The notes below the pieces were generated by a model. That model was not told where the DNA came from, did no database searches, and saw only the letters and a program-made list of their open reading frames with translations. This document shows positions 1 through 10,622 of a stretch of 64,000 bases of DNA, piece after piece. Location: positions 126,145,759 through 126,209,758 of the forward strand of contig NC_067473.1 in assembly GCF_947179515.1 (NCBI RefSeq), given 5' to 3'. The first letter of the stretch is position 1. Each line of letters begins with the position of its first letter. This DNA is from Apodemus sylvaticus (lineage: Eukaryota > Chordata > Mammalia > Rodentia > Muridae). The position numbers and the translations under genes were made by a program.

Positions 1-1208
1 GATATATTGATTTCTTCTATTGTATCTTCTATATCTGAGATTCTTTCTTCCATTTCCTGTATTCTGTTGGTGATGCTTACATGTATAATTCCTGTTCTCT
101 TTCCTAGGTTTTCCATCTCCAGGGTTGCCTCAGTTTGTGTTTTCTTTATTGCTTCCATTTCCCTTTTCAGGTCTTGGACAGTTTTATTCATATCCTTCAT
201 CTTTTTGATTGTATTTTCCTGTATTTCTTTATATGTATTTGCTTCCTATTTTAATGCTTCTACCTGTTTCCATGTATTTTCCTGCATTTCCTAAAGGAAA
301 TACATCTGACCCTGGACTTTTTTGGTTGAGAGACTTTTAATGACTGCTGTTTCCTTAGAGTTTATAGGACTATTCACATAGTTTGCCTGATCTTGATTCA
401 GTTTTGGTAATTGATATCTGTCTAGAAAAATCATCCATTTCTTTTAGATTTTCCAATTTTTGGAGTACAGGGTTTTGAAGTAAGACCTAATGATTCTTTA
501 AATTTCCTTGGTTTTTGTTATGTCTCCCTTTTCATTTTTGATTTTTGTTATTTTGGGTACTATCTCTCTGCTTTTCATTAGTTTGACTAAGGGTTTGTCT
601 ATACTGTTGATTTTCTCAAAGAACCAGCTTTTGGTTCTGTTGATTCTTTGTATTCTCTTTTGTTTCTAACTGATTGATGACAGCTCTGAGTTTGATTATT
701 TCCTACTACTAATCCCTAAAGGGATTTATTCATGTCCTCTTTAAAGGCCTCTATCACCTTTATAAGATTGGATTTAAGATTCTCTTTGTGTTTCAGTTTC
801 ATTAGGATATTCAGGGTGTGTTATAGCAGGTGGTGCCATATTGCCCTGCATCTTGTTGATTGTGTTCTTAAACTGTCCTTTTGGCATCTGGTTTTCCCTG
901 GTGTTGGCTGCATGGCCCTGATGGCAGGAGTTCTTGGAAAGGTCAGGAGAGCTTTCTGTGGGCCACACAGTGAAGGTCATGGTACCCTATTCTGTTGGCT
1001 GCGCCTCAGGTAGACCCTACTCTGCAGGCCGTGTCCCAGTCAGACTCAGCTGGGCTGGCAGGTGAATCTAATGAGGCTGGGTTATTGGGCAGGGTTCCAA
1101 GTTGGGGCCCAGAAAGTTTCCATGAGGAGGCAGGACCCTCTGGGGCTCCCGTAAGGCTCCTCTGGAGTGAGGAGGAATAAGGTCAGAGCTAGACAGTGGT
1201 GCTCAGGG
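1..1208 (-). mobile_element. Old L1 (Lx/L1VL-like), 5' UTR and ORF1 part, cut by the window edge
   Basis: Read on the minus strand, 1208 to ~880 is GC-rich L1 5' UTR. An ORF1-like start near 878 (ATG CCA AAA GGA) is followed by ~60 degraded codons. ORF1 stops making sense at 722, an ORF2 piece occupies 714-298, and ORF1 resumes at 297 with its coiled-coil codons (EMQENT, QVEAL, NRIQEMEERISD-type) to base 1. Stops are present throughout, so this is a fossil. The family call rests on the ORF1 N-terminus and coiled coil, which resemble old rodent Lx elements. The 3' part lies outside the window. Confidence 0.8.
298..714 (-). repeat. ORF2 fragment lodged inside the ORF1 of the L1 at 1-1208
   Basis: On the minus strand 705-305 reads as the L1 ORF2 linker between endonuclease and reverse transcriptase: KAGSL-type residues, then GDIT, then MDDF, then a KKSPG-like end. 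It is therefore out of order, lying between two halves of ORF1. The 8-mer cctaaagg occurs at both edges (290-297 and 715-722). Removing the piece and one 8-mer rejoins ORF1 (..NKSL / EMQENT..). No poly(A) is seen at the 3' edge. Confidence 0.75.
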
Positions 1209-1241
1209 ACCCACCACTGCATTTTTTAATGTTTTGTTTTT

Positions 1242-1441
1242 CTTTTAAGATTTATGTTAATTTACTTGAATACTCGTGTCTGAGTAAGCCACATGTGTAG
1301 GCACTTAGTGGAGTCTAGAAGAAAGCATCACATCTGGAGCTGGGGTTAGTTAGAAGAGGTTGTGAGCCACATGTATGGGTACTGGGAACCAATGAAAGAG
1401 CAGCAAGTACCTTGAACCACTGAGGCATTTCTCCAGCTCCT
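1242..1441 (-). mobile_element. B3-type SINE
   Basis: The segment ends with ggcatttctccagctcctg, the reverse complement of the tRNA-derived B2/B3 head, and contains a diverged gtgagccacatgt...ggtactggga body. The A/T-rich 3' end lies on the left. Divergence is high, so this is an old copy. Confidence 0.75.
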
Positions 1442-1824
1442 GCTCCTGAGCTGTAAGTTGATGGCACATGATTGGCATTCAATAAGTGTTGACAAGAGGA
1501 GGTGAGTTTTCAGTTCAGCCTCAGTATGCTGAAAAATGGTAGGAATGGCATTTCAGACACCGACCGATTGAACTGGACAAAGTCACGTAAGCACTCTGGC
1601 TTTTCACTTTTACCTGGTCCCTTTCCCCACCACTGTATTGAATGCCTATTATAGATTTTAAATGGCCCTCGTGCAAGCAGAAACTCCTCTTTCCCCATCT
1701 GTTCTTGTGTTCTATTACACAAATAAGCCACCAATATGAATTCTGTCCCCCCAATAAGTTTCTAGAAGATATTATGGGAAATTGATATATACTTTTACTT
1801 TCGATGTAGAATTTACAAGTGAAA
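1442..1824. other. Unassigned sequence
   Basis: No repeat, exon-like pattern or RNA gene recognised. Two overlapping minus-strand open frames cover it, without similarity that I recognise. Confidence 0.5.
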
Positions 1825-1990
1825 CCACTGACTAGTGTTTGAAGGTTATCCAAATTTCTCTCATGCATTGGACTATCCATTTATGTATTTCTTTCTTGCA
1901 AAGGATTCATCCATTTCATCTATATTGTCAAATGTGTGGTGTGTACTTGTTCATAGTATTTTTCTTATATTAGAATTAGTATTCATCACC
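1825..1990 (-). mobile_element. Possible ancient L1 ORF2 fragment
   Basis: The T-rich text (gaaggttatccaaatttctc ... gttcatagtatttttctta) resembles the reverse complement of old mammalian L1 ORF2. The match is by eye only and short. Confidence 0.35.
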
Positions 1991-2002
1991 CCTTATTCAC
2001 TT

Positions 2003-2024
2003 CTTTTTTTTTTTTTTTTTTTTT
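2003..2024. repeat. Poly(T) run
   Basis: 22 consecutive T residues directly abut the AT-rich tandem array. It could be the tail of a minus-strand retroposon or part of the array boundary. Confidence 0.8.
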
Positions 2025-3424
2025 GATAAAATTGAAGATTTAGGGGCTGGAGAGATGGCTCAACAATTAAGAGCACTGACTGCTCTTCAGAAGGTCTTGA
2101 GTTCAAATCCCAGCAACCACATGGTGGCTCACAACCATCTGTAATGAGATCTGATGCCCTCTTCTGGTGTGTCTGAAAACAGCTGCAGTGTACTTACATA
2201 TAATAGTAAATAAATCTTTTAAAAAAAATTGAAGATTTATTCAGAAAAACACTCAGGTACAATTCTAGGCATTCAAATGCGTTTAGAATATAATTGAAAA
2301 AGAAGTATAGATATTTTTGAATATACTGAAGATTTTCATCTACCCTGTGTGAGAAAATTAAGGAATACATAGGATAATTGATAATATTGAAGATTTTTTG
2401 GAAAAAAACTCAGATAAAATAATAGGCATATAAATACATTTAGGAGATAATTAAAAATGAAGTGGAAACTTTTTCGGATAAAACTGAAGATTTTCATATA
2501 ACATGTTTCATAAAATTGATGATTACTTAAGATAATAAGTAATATAAAAATTTTTGGTAGAAACTCAGATACAATGATAGGCATATGAATGCATGTAGAA
2601 TATAATTGAAAATGAAGTGGCGACATTTTTAGATAATATTGAAGATTTATATCTAACTTGTATGGGAGAAAATTGTGGATTATATAGGACAGTTCATAAT
2701 ATTGTAGATTTTTAGGAAAATTTTCAGATAAAATAATAGGCATATAAATATATTTACGATATAATTGGTAAATGAAGTGGAAACATTTTCTGATAAAAGT
2801 GAAGATTTTCATATAACTTATGTATCATAAAATTGAGGATTACATAGGATTTTTGATAATATAAAAATTATTTAGAAAAACTCAGATACAATGCTAGGCA
2901 TACAAATGCATTAAGAATATAAATGAAAATGGAAGTGGAGACATTTTCTGAAAAAACTGAAGATTTTTATAAAACATGCATGATAAAATTGAGGATTATA
3001 CAGGATAACTGATAATATTGAAGGTTTTTTTGGAAAAAATCAGGTAATATAATCGGCATATAATTACATTTAAGATATAATTGAAAAATGAAGTGGAAAC
3101 ATTTTCTGATAAAACTGAGTATTTTCATATACATATGTATCATAACATTGAGGATTACATAGGATAATTGATAATATTGAATATTTTTAATAAAAAACTC
3201 AGATAAAATGATAGGCATAAAAATGCATTTACAATATAAAGGAAAAAGGAAATGGAGACATTTTCTAATAAAACTGAAGATTTTCATGAAACATATATAT
3301 GATGAAATTGAGGATTACATAGTGTATTTGATAAAATTGAAGATTTATTCAGAAAAACCCTCAGATACAATTCTAGGCAAACAAATGAATTTAGAATATA
3401 ATTGAAAAATAAGTTTAGATTTTT
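2025..3424. repeat. AT-rich tandem array, ~158-bp monomers of three types
   Basis: The anchor tcag(a/g)ta recurs at 2253, 2410, 2565, 2724, 2882, 3040, 3199 and 3361, giving periods of 157, 155, 159, 158, 158, 159 and 162. Inner units alternate: one type has gtggaaac (units at 2410, 2724, 3040), the other has a ggcgac/ggagac variant (2565, 2882, 3199). The first and last units share a third sequence (ttcagaaaaac, acaattctaggc). A B2 at 2043-2227 splits the first unit. I do not recognise the family. Base composition is strongly A+T. Confidence 0.85.
2043..2227 (+). mobile_element. B2 SINE with 12-bp target duplication
   Basis: It starts ggggctggagagatggctca, has the B2 body (cccagcaaccacatggtgg, gatgccctcttctggtgtgt) and ends in an A-rich tail. 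The duplication attgaagattta is perfect at 2031-2042 and 2228-2239, inside a monomer of the tandem array. Near-consensus sequence marks it as much younger than the array. Confidence 0.93.
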
Positions 3425-3506
3425 TTTTTTTAGTTCAAGATATATATTAAAAACGTGATATTTTGCATTAGGCCAACAAAACAAGGAACCCTCATGTCAT
3501 ATCTCT
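3425..3506. other. Short spacer
   Basis: T-run followed by about 80 bases with no recognisable feature, between the tandem array and the L1 tail. Confidence 0.5.
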
Positions 3507-5939
3507 TTTTTTTTATTGATATATTTTTTATTTACATTTCAAATGATTTCCCCTTTTCTGGGTCCCCACTCCCTGCAAGTCCCATAAGCCCTCTTCCCTC
3601 CCCCTGTTCCTCCATCTATCCCTTCCCGCTTCCCTGTTCTGGAATTCCCCTATACTCTTGCACTGAGCCTTTCCAGAACCAGGGGCCACTCCTCCATTCT
3701 TTTTGGGCATCATTTAATATGTGGATTATGTCTTGGGTATTCAAAGTTTCCAGGCTAATATCCACTTATCAGTGAGTGCATACCATGATTTATCTTTTGA
3801 AACTGGGTTACCTCACTTAGTATGATGTTCTCCAGCTCCATCCATTTGCCTAAGAATTTCATGAATTCATTGTTTCTAATGGCTGAATAGTACTCCATTG
3901 TGTAAATATACCACATTTTTTGTATCCATTCCTCCGTTGAAGGACACCTGGTTCTTTCCAGCTTCTGGCTACTACAAATAGGGCTTCTATGAACATAGTG
4001 GAGCATGTGTCCTTATTGCATGCTGAAGAATCCTCTGGATATATGCCCAGTAGTGGTATAACAGGGTCCTCAGGAAGTGTCATGCCTAGTTTTCTGAGGA
4101 ACCGCCAGACTGATTTCCAAAGTGGTTGCACCATCTTGCAATCCCACCAGCAGTGGAAGAGTGTTCCTCTTTCTCCACATCCTCGCCAACACCTGCTGTC
4201 TCCTGAGTTTTTGACTTAGCCATTCTGACTGGTGTGAGGTGAAATCTCAGGGTTGTTTTGATTTGCCTTTCCCTAATGATTAATGATGTTGAACATTTTT
4301 TAAGGTGTTTCTCAGCCCTCTGAAGTTCTTCATGTGAAAATTCTTTGTTTAGCTCGGTACCCCCACTTTTTAATGGGCTTATTTGGTTCTCTGGGTTCTA
4401 CCTTCTTGAGTTCTTTGTATATATTAGATATTAGCCCTCTGTCGGATTTAGGGTTGGTGAAGATCCTTTCCCAATCTGTTGGTTGACATTTTGTCCTTTT
4501 GACAGTGTCCTTTGCCTTACAGAAACTTTGTAGTTTTATGAGGTCCCATTTGTCAATTCTTGATCTTAGAGCATAAGCTATTGGTGTTCTATTCAGGAAC
4601 TTTTCCCCTGTGCCCATGTCCTCAAGGATTTCCCCCAGTTTCTTTTCTATTAGTTTCAGTGTGTCAGGTTTTATGTGGAGGTCTTTGATCCATTTGGAGT
4701 TGAGCTTAGTACAAGGAGATAAGAATGGATCAATTCTCATTCTTCTGCATGCTGACCTCCAATTGAACCAGCACCATTTGTTGAAAAGACTATCTTTTTT
4801 CCACTGGATGCTTTCAGCTCCTTTGTCGAACATCAAGTGACATTAGGTGTGTTGGTTCATTTCTGGGTCTTCAATCCTATTCCATTGATCCGCTTGCCTG
4901 ACATTGTACCAATACCATGCAGTTTTTATCACTGTTGTTCTGTAGTAAAGTTTAAAGTCTGGGATATTGAATCCCCCTGAAGTTCTTTTACTGTTGAGAA
5001 TAGTTTTAGCTATCCTGGTTTGTTTTTTTTTTTTATTTTTTCTGTTATTCCAGATGAATTTGAGAATTGCTCTTTCTAGCTCTATGAAGAACTGGGTTGG
5101 GATTTTTATGGGGATAGCATTGAATCTGTAGATTGCCTTTGGCAAGATGGCCATTTTAACTATATTAATCCTGCCAATCTACGAGCATGGAAGATTTTTC
5201 CATTTTCTGAGATCTTCGATTTCCTTCTTCAGAGATCTGAAGTTCTTGTCATATAGGTCTTTCACTTGTTTGGGTAGAGTCACCCCAAGATACTTTATGC
5301 TGTTTGTGGCTATTGTGACATTTCCCTAATTTCTTTCTCAGTCTGCTTATCCTTTGAATATATAAAGGCTACTGATTTGCTTGCATTGATTTTGTAGCCA
5401 GCCACTTTGCTAAAGTTGTTTATCAGCTGTACGAATTCTCTAGTAGAGTTTTTAGGATCCCTTAAGTATACTATCATATCATTTGCAAATAATGATAGTT
5501 TGACTTCTTCCTTTCCAATTTGTATCCCTTTGACTTCCTTATGCTGTCTAATTGCTCTAGCTAGGACTTCAAGAACTATATTGAAAAGATATGGAGAGAG
5601 GGGGCAGCCTTGTCTAGTCCCTGATTTTAGTGGGATTGCTTCAAATTTCTCTCCATTTAGTTTGATGTTGGCTACCGGTTTGCTGTATGTTGCTTTTACT
5701 ATGTTTAGATATGGGCCTTGAATTCCTGTCCTTTCCAAGACTTTTAGCATGAAGGGATGCTGAATTTTGTCAAATGCTTTTTCAGCATCTAATGAAATGA
5801 TCATGTGATTTTTTTCTTTGAGCTTGTTTATGTAGTGGATAGCATTTATGGATTTTCTTATATTGAACCATCCCTGCATCCCTGGGATGAAGCCTACTTG
5901 ATCATGGTGGATGATCGTTTTGATGTGTTCTTGGATTGG
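3507..5939 (-). mobile_element. 5'-truncated murine L1: ORF2 C-terminal half and 3' UTR
   Basis: A poly(T) at 3507-3515 marks the 3' end on the left. It is followed by the reverse complement of a short G-rich 3' UTR, closely matching the complete L1 at 53635-60312. ORF2 is readable from ~5935 down to ~3755 in broken frames. The reverse-transcriptase core is open at 5879-5310, but its FADD box reads FAND (about 5480-5491). Further blocks are open at 5154-4843, 4836-4330 and 4134-3755. Truncation falls at the codons for RIQEHIK, where the L1 meets a (TG)n tract. No target duplication is obvious. It is a dead copy. Confidence 0.93.
5310..5879 (-). pseudogene. L1 ORF2 reverse-transcriptase fragment, active site mutated
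   Basis: A 189-codon open stretch covers the L1 reverse-transcriptase fingers and palm: SLDAEKAFDKIQ, SGTRQGCPLSPYLFNI, then the catalytic box. In a working L1 the box is FADD. Here the first aspartate codon is changed and it reads FAND, which should abolish polymerisation. The frame has no start of its own and ends at a stop just before 5310. It belongs to the truncated element at 3507-5939 and is not expected to be made. Confidence 0.85.
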
Positions 5940-6083
5940 GGTGTGTGTGTGTGTGTGTTTGTGGTTTGGGGTTTGTTTTTTAAATGTTGACTCTTGCTTT
6001 GTAACCCAGACTGTCCGTGAACTCTCAGCCTTTGCAGTGCTGGGGTCACAGGCTTACACCACCCTATCTGCCTTTTTAAAAAA
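5940..6083 (-). mobile_element. (TG)n tract and diverged B1 fragment
   Basis: A short (TG)n run abuts the L1 truncation point. From ~5974 the text ttgctttgtaacccagac...gcagtgctggggtcacaggct is the reverse complement of a B1 (7SL-derived) SINE, about 100 bp long, diverged and missing its 5' part. Confidence 0.65.
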
Positions 6084-6960
6084 ACAAACAAACAAACAAA
6101 AAAAAAACTTTTCTGGTTCTGAAATTTTCCCTGTCTAAAGAAAGCTTGTGGCTTTAATTTGTCTTAGCTTACTTTATTTTCATTTTTCTTATAACTTATC
6201 TGGCTGGATATATGGAAAATAGATTTCTTATACATTTTTTGTACACCTGGGACTTTCATATGGACAATGGAAATTTCTTTGTTTAAATTGATGATTTTCG
6301 ACCTCTTACATTTAAAGTAGTAACTGATAAGTTTGTTAGTTTTTGTTGTCCACGTGGTTCTTTTTTTCACTGCTTTCGAACTTGCTTGTTTTAACTGAGC
6401 ATTTTATAATACTGTATCTCATTTTAGCCAAGTAATTACATTTTACATTTTCCCCTAGTTACCTTAGAATTGTTTTTAATCTAATCCAAGGTCCTGTTTG
6501 GTGTCATAGCACTTGAGGTGCAGAACAAGTACCTACAAGGAGAGTTCCTGATTGTTCCCTTCCGTTCCGTGAATGGCTCTCACTCGTTTTGAGATTACTG
6601 CCCTATAATACACTTTTAACTACTGAGTAGGTTTTTAGTTTTTCTATCTCAAATAGCTGTCCTTTCAGATCACTTTATATTAGGAAAGATTCACCTTCAT
6701 TTGTTCCTTACGACACAGTGTACATTTCTTTGTATAGTCAGGTTTCTGCCCTGCCTTAATCTCCTGCCCCAAGAACTCCTTTCTAATGAACATTGTGGGC
6801 TGTGCAGGGAAGGTCCACACATGATGGATTCCCTTACATTTATTTATTTATTTATTTATTTATTTAGAAAGTCTTTTCCTTCTTCACTTTAAAGAATGAT
6901 TTTGCTGGATCTAGAATTCCAGGTTTGTTTGTTTTCGAAGTGGTGAAATATCAGTTATTT
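6084..6960 (-). mobile_element. Possible ancient L1 3' UTR fragments
   Basis: Scattered T-rich phrases (ttctttgtttaaattgatga, gattttgctggatctagaat) resemble the reverse complement of mammalian-wide L1M 3' ends. A (TTTA)n run lies at 6839-6866. The match is weak and interrupted. Confidence 0.35.
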
Positions 6961-9231
6961 ACTGGACCTCTGTGTGTTGTTTCCATATTTTCTTCTGACC
7001 CATCCTCCATGCCCTGGCTCCTTCCGAACCTATTTAACCTTTTTCCCATTAGGAGAATAGGGGTGAAAGGATATTATTCTGTTTATCAAGCACTATGAAG
7101 TGTTTTCCACTAGGCCTCAGTTGTGGGAACAGGTTCTGGGTGTATTTCAGGATCATTCCTGTCCTCTAGGCAGAACCACCAGGGTTCTTTCTCAGATCTT
7201 CACCACAAGGAGCTCCACCTCTTGTGGGATTCTAGAGAATAAATTACACAAAGTGTAGGGTTCCCCAAAGAATTAGAATGGGGTTTTTGGGAGTTTTCTC
7301 ATTTACATGAGTCTCCAAAAACACTCTAGCTACTCAAAGTCTAAGTAATCAGTACCTTATCTGTGGTCCTCTGGATCCACAGTGCTAGTTGCCAAGGTGA
7401 CTGAGTAAACAGTACCTTGACCCTGACTTCTGAGGGGTCAAGAAAAAGTGACTGATTACAGTTTGATTAACCCTTCTTTTACATTTCAGTGCTGGGACTA
7501 GGAGTGCTTACTATAAGCTTCTTGGATTTTTGTGTTGGTTAATGACTCAATTATTCCTTAAGTTCTTATATACTTTATCCCTGCTTATAAACATGTGATA
7601 TATTTCACAATAAAGACTATAAAACATCCATATCCTTACTCATTGTCCATAATCTTGTAATTTTCATGTTTGTAGAGTTATTTGACATACAGTCCAGTGA
7701 CTGTGGACTCCCACAACTCAGTTCTCTAGGACCCAGTTCAAGTCATATGATATAATTTCATTAAAGTTATCAGTCATGAAGGTTTTTTTTTTACACTAAG
7801 TTGAAATTACAGTGTCATCATTGAAATTATCATATTTATATGAAATTTTTTATATTGGCTAGTATGTTAAAAAAAATAAGAGATTTAACCCATCCTTTTC
7901 TTTCTATTCCAAAAATACACACATAGCTATGATTTGTCATTCAAAATACCATAATAAACATTAACACATAGGAACTCTGTTCTATGAAACTGTTTTATGG
8001 GCTTTGTTATGAACAGGAATTACAGTGTCTTTGGTGATTATGGGCAAATCACTTACCTTTCTGAGATTCCTTTTCTCATGCATAAAACAGGCTAATGTAA
8101 CCCATCTTAGGAGGTCTTTGTGGGAAATGGGTATTTAAATGTTTCTCACAGTGTCTCCTACACAGTGAATGCTCAGCCGTTCTGTTGTCTTGTCCACAAC
8201 TGCACTCTGTCTTTTAGACATATTACAGCTGAGTCTATGTGTAATAGCAAATACAGAGTGTATGCCAACAAGAGCTCTAATGGCTTGGGCTCTGGTTGCA
8301 CCCATAAGCCATGCGTGAAAACAATTTTCACAGTTATACAGTCACACAGTTCTCACTTTCATTTCTGGACTGTGCATTTTGAACAGATTTAAATTAAACA
8401 GGTTACATTTAAAGCAAATTCATAGAAGGTTTGTAACTTCTGTCTTTAAAATAAAAATAAGAGTGCTTTTCTTGTTCACTTTTAGGTACTAAAAAGGGCC
8501 TGCCTCCTGGTTTATTTTGTCTAAGTGTGTAGGCAGGTCTAGGTTTATTAGGCTATTTTCATATCAGATCTTCTTGGGATGGGTAGTAGTGACAGAAAGC
8601 AAGCTCTTCAGTTTTGCCATGCTGGAAATCTAACTTACATATGCTAGGAAAGCAGCCATCGAGCAGTACCACAGCCCCGTCTGATAGTTTTTAAGAGTAT
8701 ACATCCTAATATGTAGTCTTGGACCTGACCTAATTTAGCCCCACTTCATAATACCACTATATTAGGCTAGGAGTCTAACACAGAGTTCAGGTAGATGATA
8801 GGGAAGCAAACATTTAGTTTGCTAAACATCATCTGATGAAGTTGAGGTCACATAGTTTAATTCTTGAAACGACCACACAGGTCCCTAACAACAAAAAAGA
8901 GATGCGAGTACTTTATACCTCTGCTTAGAGCAGGATGTCTTGTCCAAAGAGAAGACTGCTGAGCCTGTGCAAGAGAAGCTGCACCTCACAGTGTGGGATT
9001 TCTCTGTTCGCAGCGAGAACCAGATATGATAGAAATCCTCATTGCCCCTATCCTCAAGGTTTGTAATAGAACATTCCATAGAGCTGGTGTCAGTTGAATT
9101 TGATTGAATGGATGATTTGCCTCAAGGACATGGTACAATCAGAAAATAGTGGAGAGGGACTGTTGGAGAAATTTTTAAGCCTGGCATGGGGTTTGCCATG
9201 ACTATTCAGTTCCTGGATAAAAGACATACAA
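6961..9231. other. Unassigned, probably unique intergenic sequence
   Basis: Nothing I can name. There is no long ATG frame and no clear SINE. The stretch 7240-7500 may be an old dispersed repeat, but I could not place it. Confidence 0.5.
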
Positions 9232-9417
9232 TTTTTTTTAAAAAAATATTTATTTATTATATATAAGTATGCTGTAGCCGTCTTCAAACACACCAGAAGA
9301 GGGCATCAAATCTCATTACGGTTGGTTGTGAGCCACCATGTCATTGCTGGAATTTGAACTCAGGATCTCTAGAAGAGCGGTCAGTGCTCTTACCCGCTGA
9401 GCCATCTCTCCAGCCTC
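9232..9417 (-). mobile_element. B2 SINE
   Basis: Reverse complement of B2: poly(T) tail at 9232-9239, then cttcaaacacaccagaagag, gtgagccaccatg, and gagccatctctccagcct at the head. The 6-mer cataca on each side is a weak duplication candidate. Confidence 0.9.
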
Positions 9418-9753
9418 CATACACACAACTTTTATTATTTACACTAAGTCTTAAACAGCACAAGAGCTGGTCAGATACCTACCTTCTATGCTATTAGAAT
9501 CCACTTTCCTATCAATAACCCTGAGTTAATTAATACTTACTCTGTTTCACCTGAGCTGCTCTGAACTCCAATTGACCAGCCTTCTGGGCTATGTTCTCTG
9601 GAACTCACCTAACCCGCAGTGGCTTCTCTTCCATTGTCTCCACCTACTTCTTCCCTGTGTCTTCTCCTCCAACCCCAAGCCTGGGAAACCTAAACCCCAC
9701 CTCTGTCTCTTCTACCCAGCTACTGGCTGTTGGCATCTTTATTTACCAATCAG
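9418..9753. other. Unassigned, LTR-like dispersed sequence (left part)
   Basis: The C-rich text ending ...ttatttaccaatcagaaat looks like a rodent LTR U3 (CCAAT-like ccaatcag). It continues after the L1 insertion at 10184. I cannot name the family or find its ends. Confidence 0.35.
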
Positions 9754-9765
9754 AAATAACTTGGG

Positions 9766-10171
9766 TTTCATGAATTCATTGTTTTTAATTGCTGAGTAGT
9801 ATTCCATTGTGTAAATATACCACATTTTCTGTATCCATTCGGCAAATGGTTGGAACTGGAAAATATCATCCTAAGTGAGGTAACCCAATGACAAAAAACA
9901 CATCTGTAATGCAGTCACTGATAAGAGGATATTAGCCCTGAAGCTCTGAATACCCAAGACATAATTAATATATCAAAGGATTCCCAAGAAGAAGGAAGGA
10001 GAGGGCCCTGGTTCTGGAAAGGCTTGATGCAGCAATGTAGGGGATTACCAGGACAGAGAAGTGGGAGGAGGTTGATTGGGGAATGGTCGGAGGGAAGAGG
10101 GCTTATAGGACTTATGGGGAGGGACCGGGAAAGGGGAAATCATTTGGAATGTAAATAAAGAATGTAGGAAA
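9766..10171 (+). mobile_element. Twin-primed (5'-inverted) L1 insertion
   Basis: 9766-9840 is the reverse complement of the ORF2 C-terminus (WIQKMWYIYTMEYYSAI region). 9841-10171 is the directly following sequence in plus orientation (KWMELE codons, LISGY-like end, G-rich 3' UTR, AATAAA, short A tail). About six bases of L1 are missing at the switch. Perfect 12-bp duplications aaataacttggg lie at 9754-9765 and 10172-10183. Together these are the signature of twin priming. Confidence 0.93.
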
Positions 10172-10183
10172 AAATAACTTGGG

Positions 10184-10554
10184 AGGGGGAGTGTAGGGTC
10201 TCATGGGTCTATGTGAAGATCCAGGTCTTAGGAGCTCACACTTAACATTACAATAGACAGCAAGACAAAACCTCAATAGCTGACTTCTTAAGAAACTCCT
10301 GTAAGAGGACAGAAAGCAGCATTGAGAATTTAATGGAGGAGACCCACAAAGCAGAGAGTTTCAAGAATCGGATCCAAAACAAACAAACAAACAGTACAGA
10401 GTAAAAGGAACTGAATTCTTAAAGATCAGAAGTGAGAAAGGGTAGAAATGCAAGCAAACCCACACAGATGAGGTGAGGGCTGACTCTGGGTAGGTGCTTA
10501 TCAGGTGGAGAGACTGAAACTCAGAGGTGCAGAAAAATCATGTTAAAAATAACC
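10184..10554. other. Unassigned; continuation of LTR-like sequence then unique
   Basis: Continues the pre-insertion sequence of 9418-9765. No further feature recognised. Confidence 0.4.
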
Positions 10555-10622
10555 AAGCCCAGTGTGAGGTCACTTGTCTTGCTTGTGCAAGATCCTGGGC
10601 TCAGTCCCTAGCATCATAAGAA
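10555..10622 (+). mobile_element. ID-type SINE, diverged
   Basis: gtcttgcttgtgcaagatcc...gggctcagtccctagcatc matches the tRNA-Ala-derived ID core, followed by an A-rich tail. Confidence 0.65.

Noticed and set aside
2025..3424. CRISPR-like array
   Set aside because: The period is ~158 bp with no short conserved repeat plus unique spacers, and the genome is mammalian.
10555..10622. Functional tRNA gene
   Set aside because: The tRNA-like text is a diverged ID SINE with an A-rich tail; cloverleaf pairing is not maintained.
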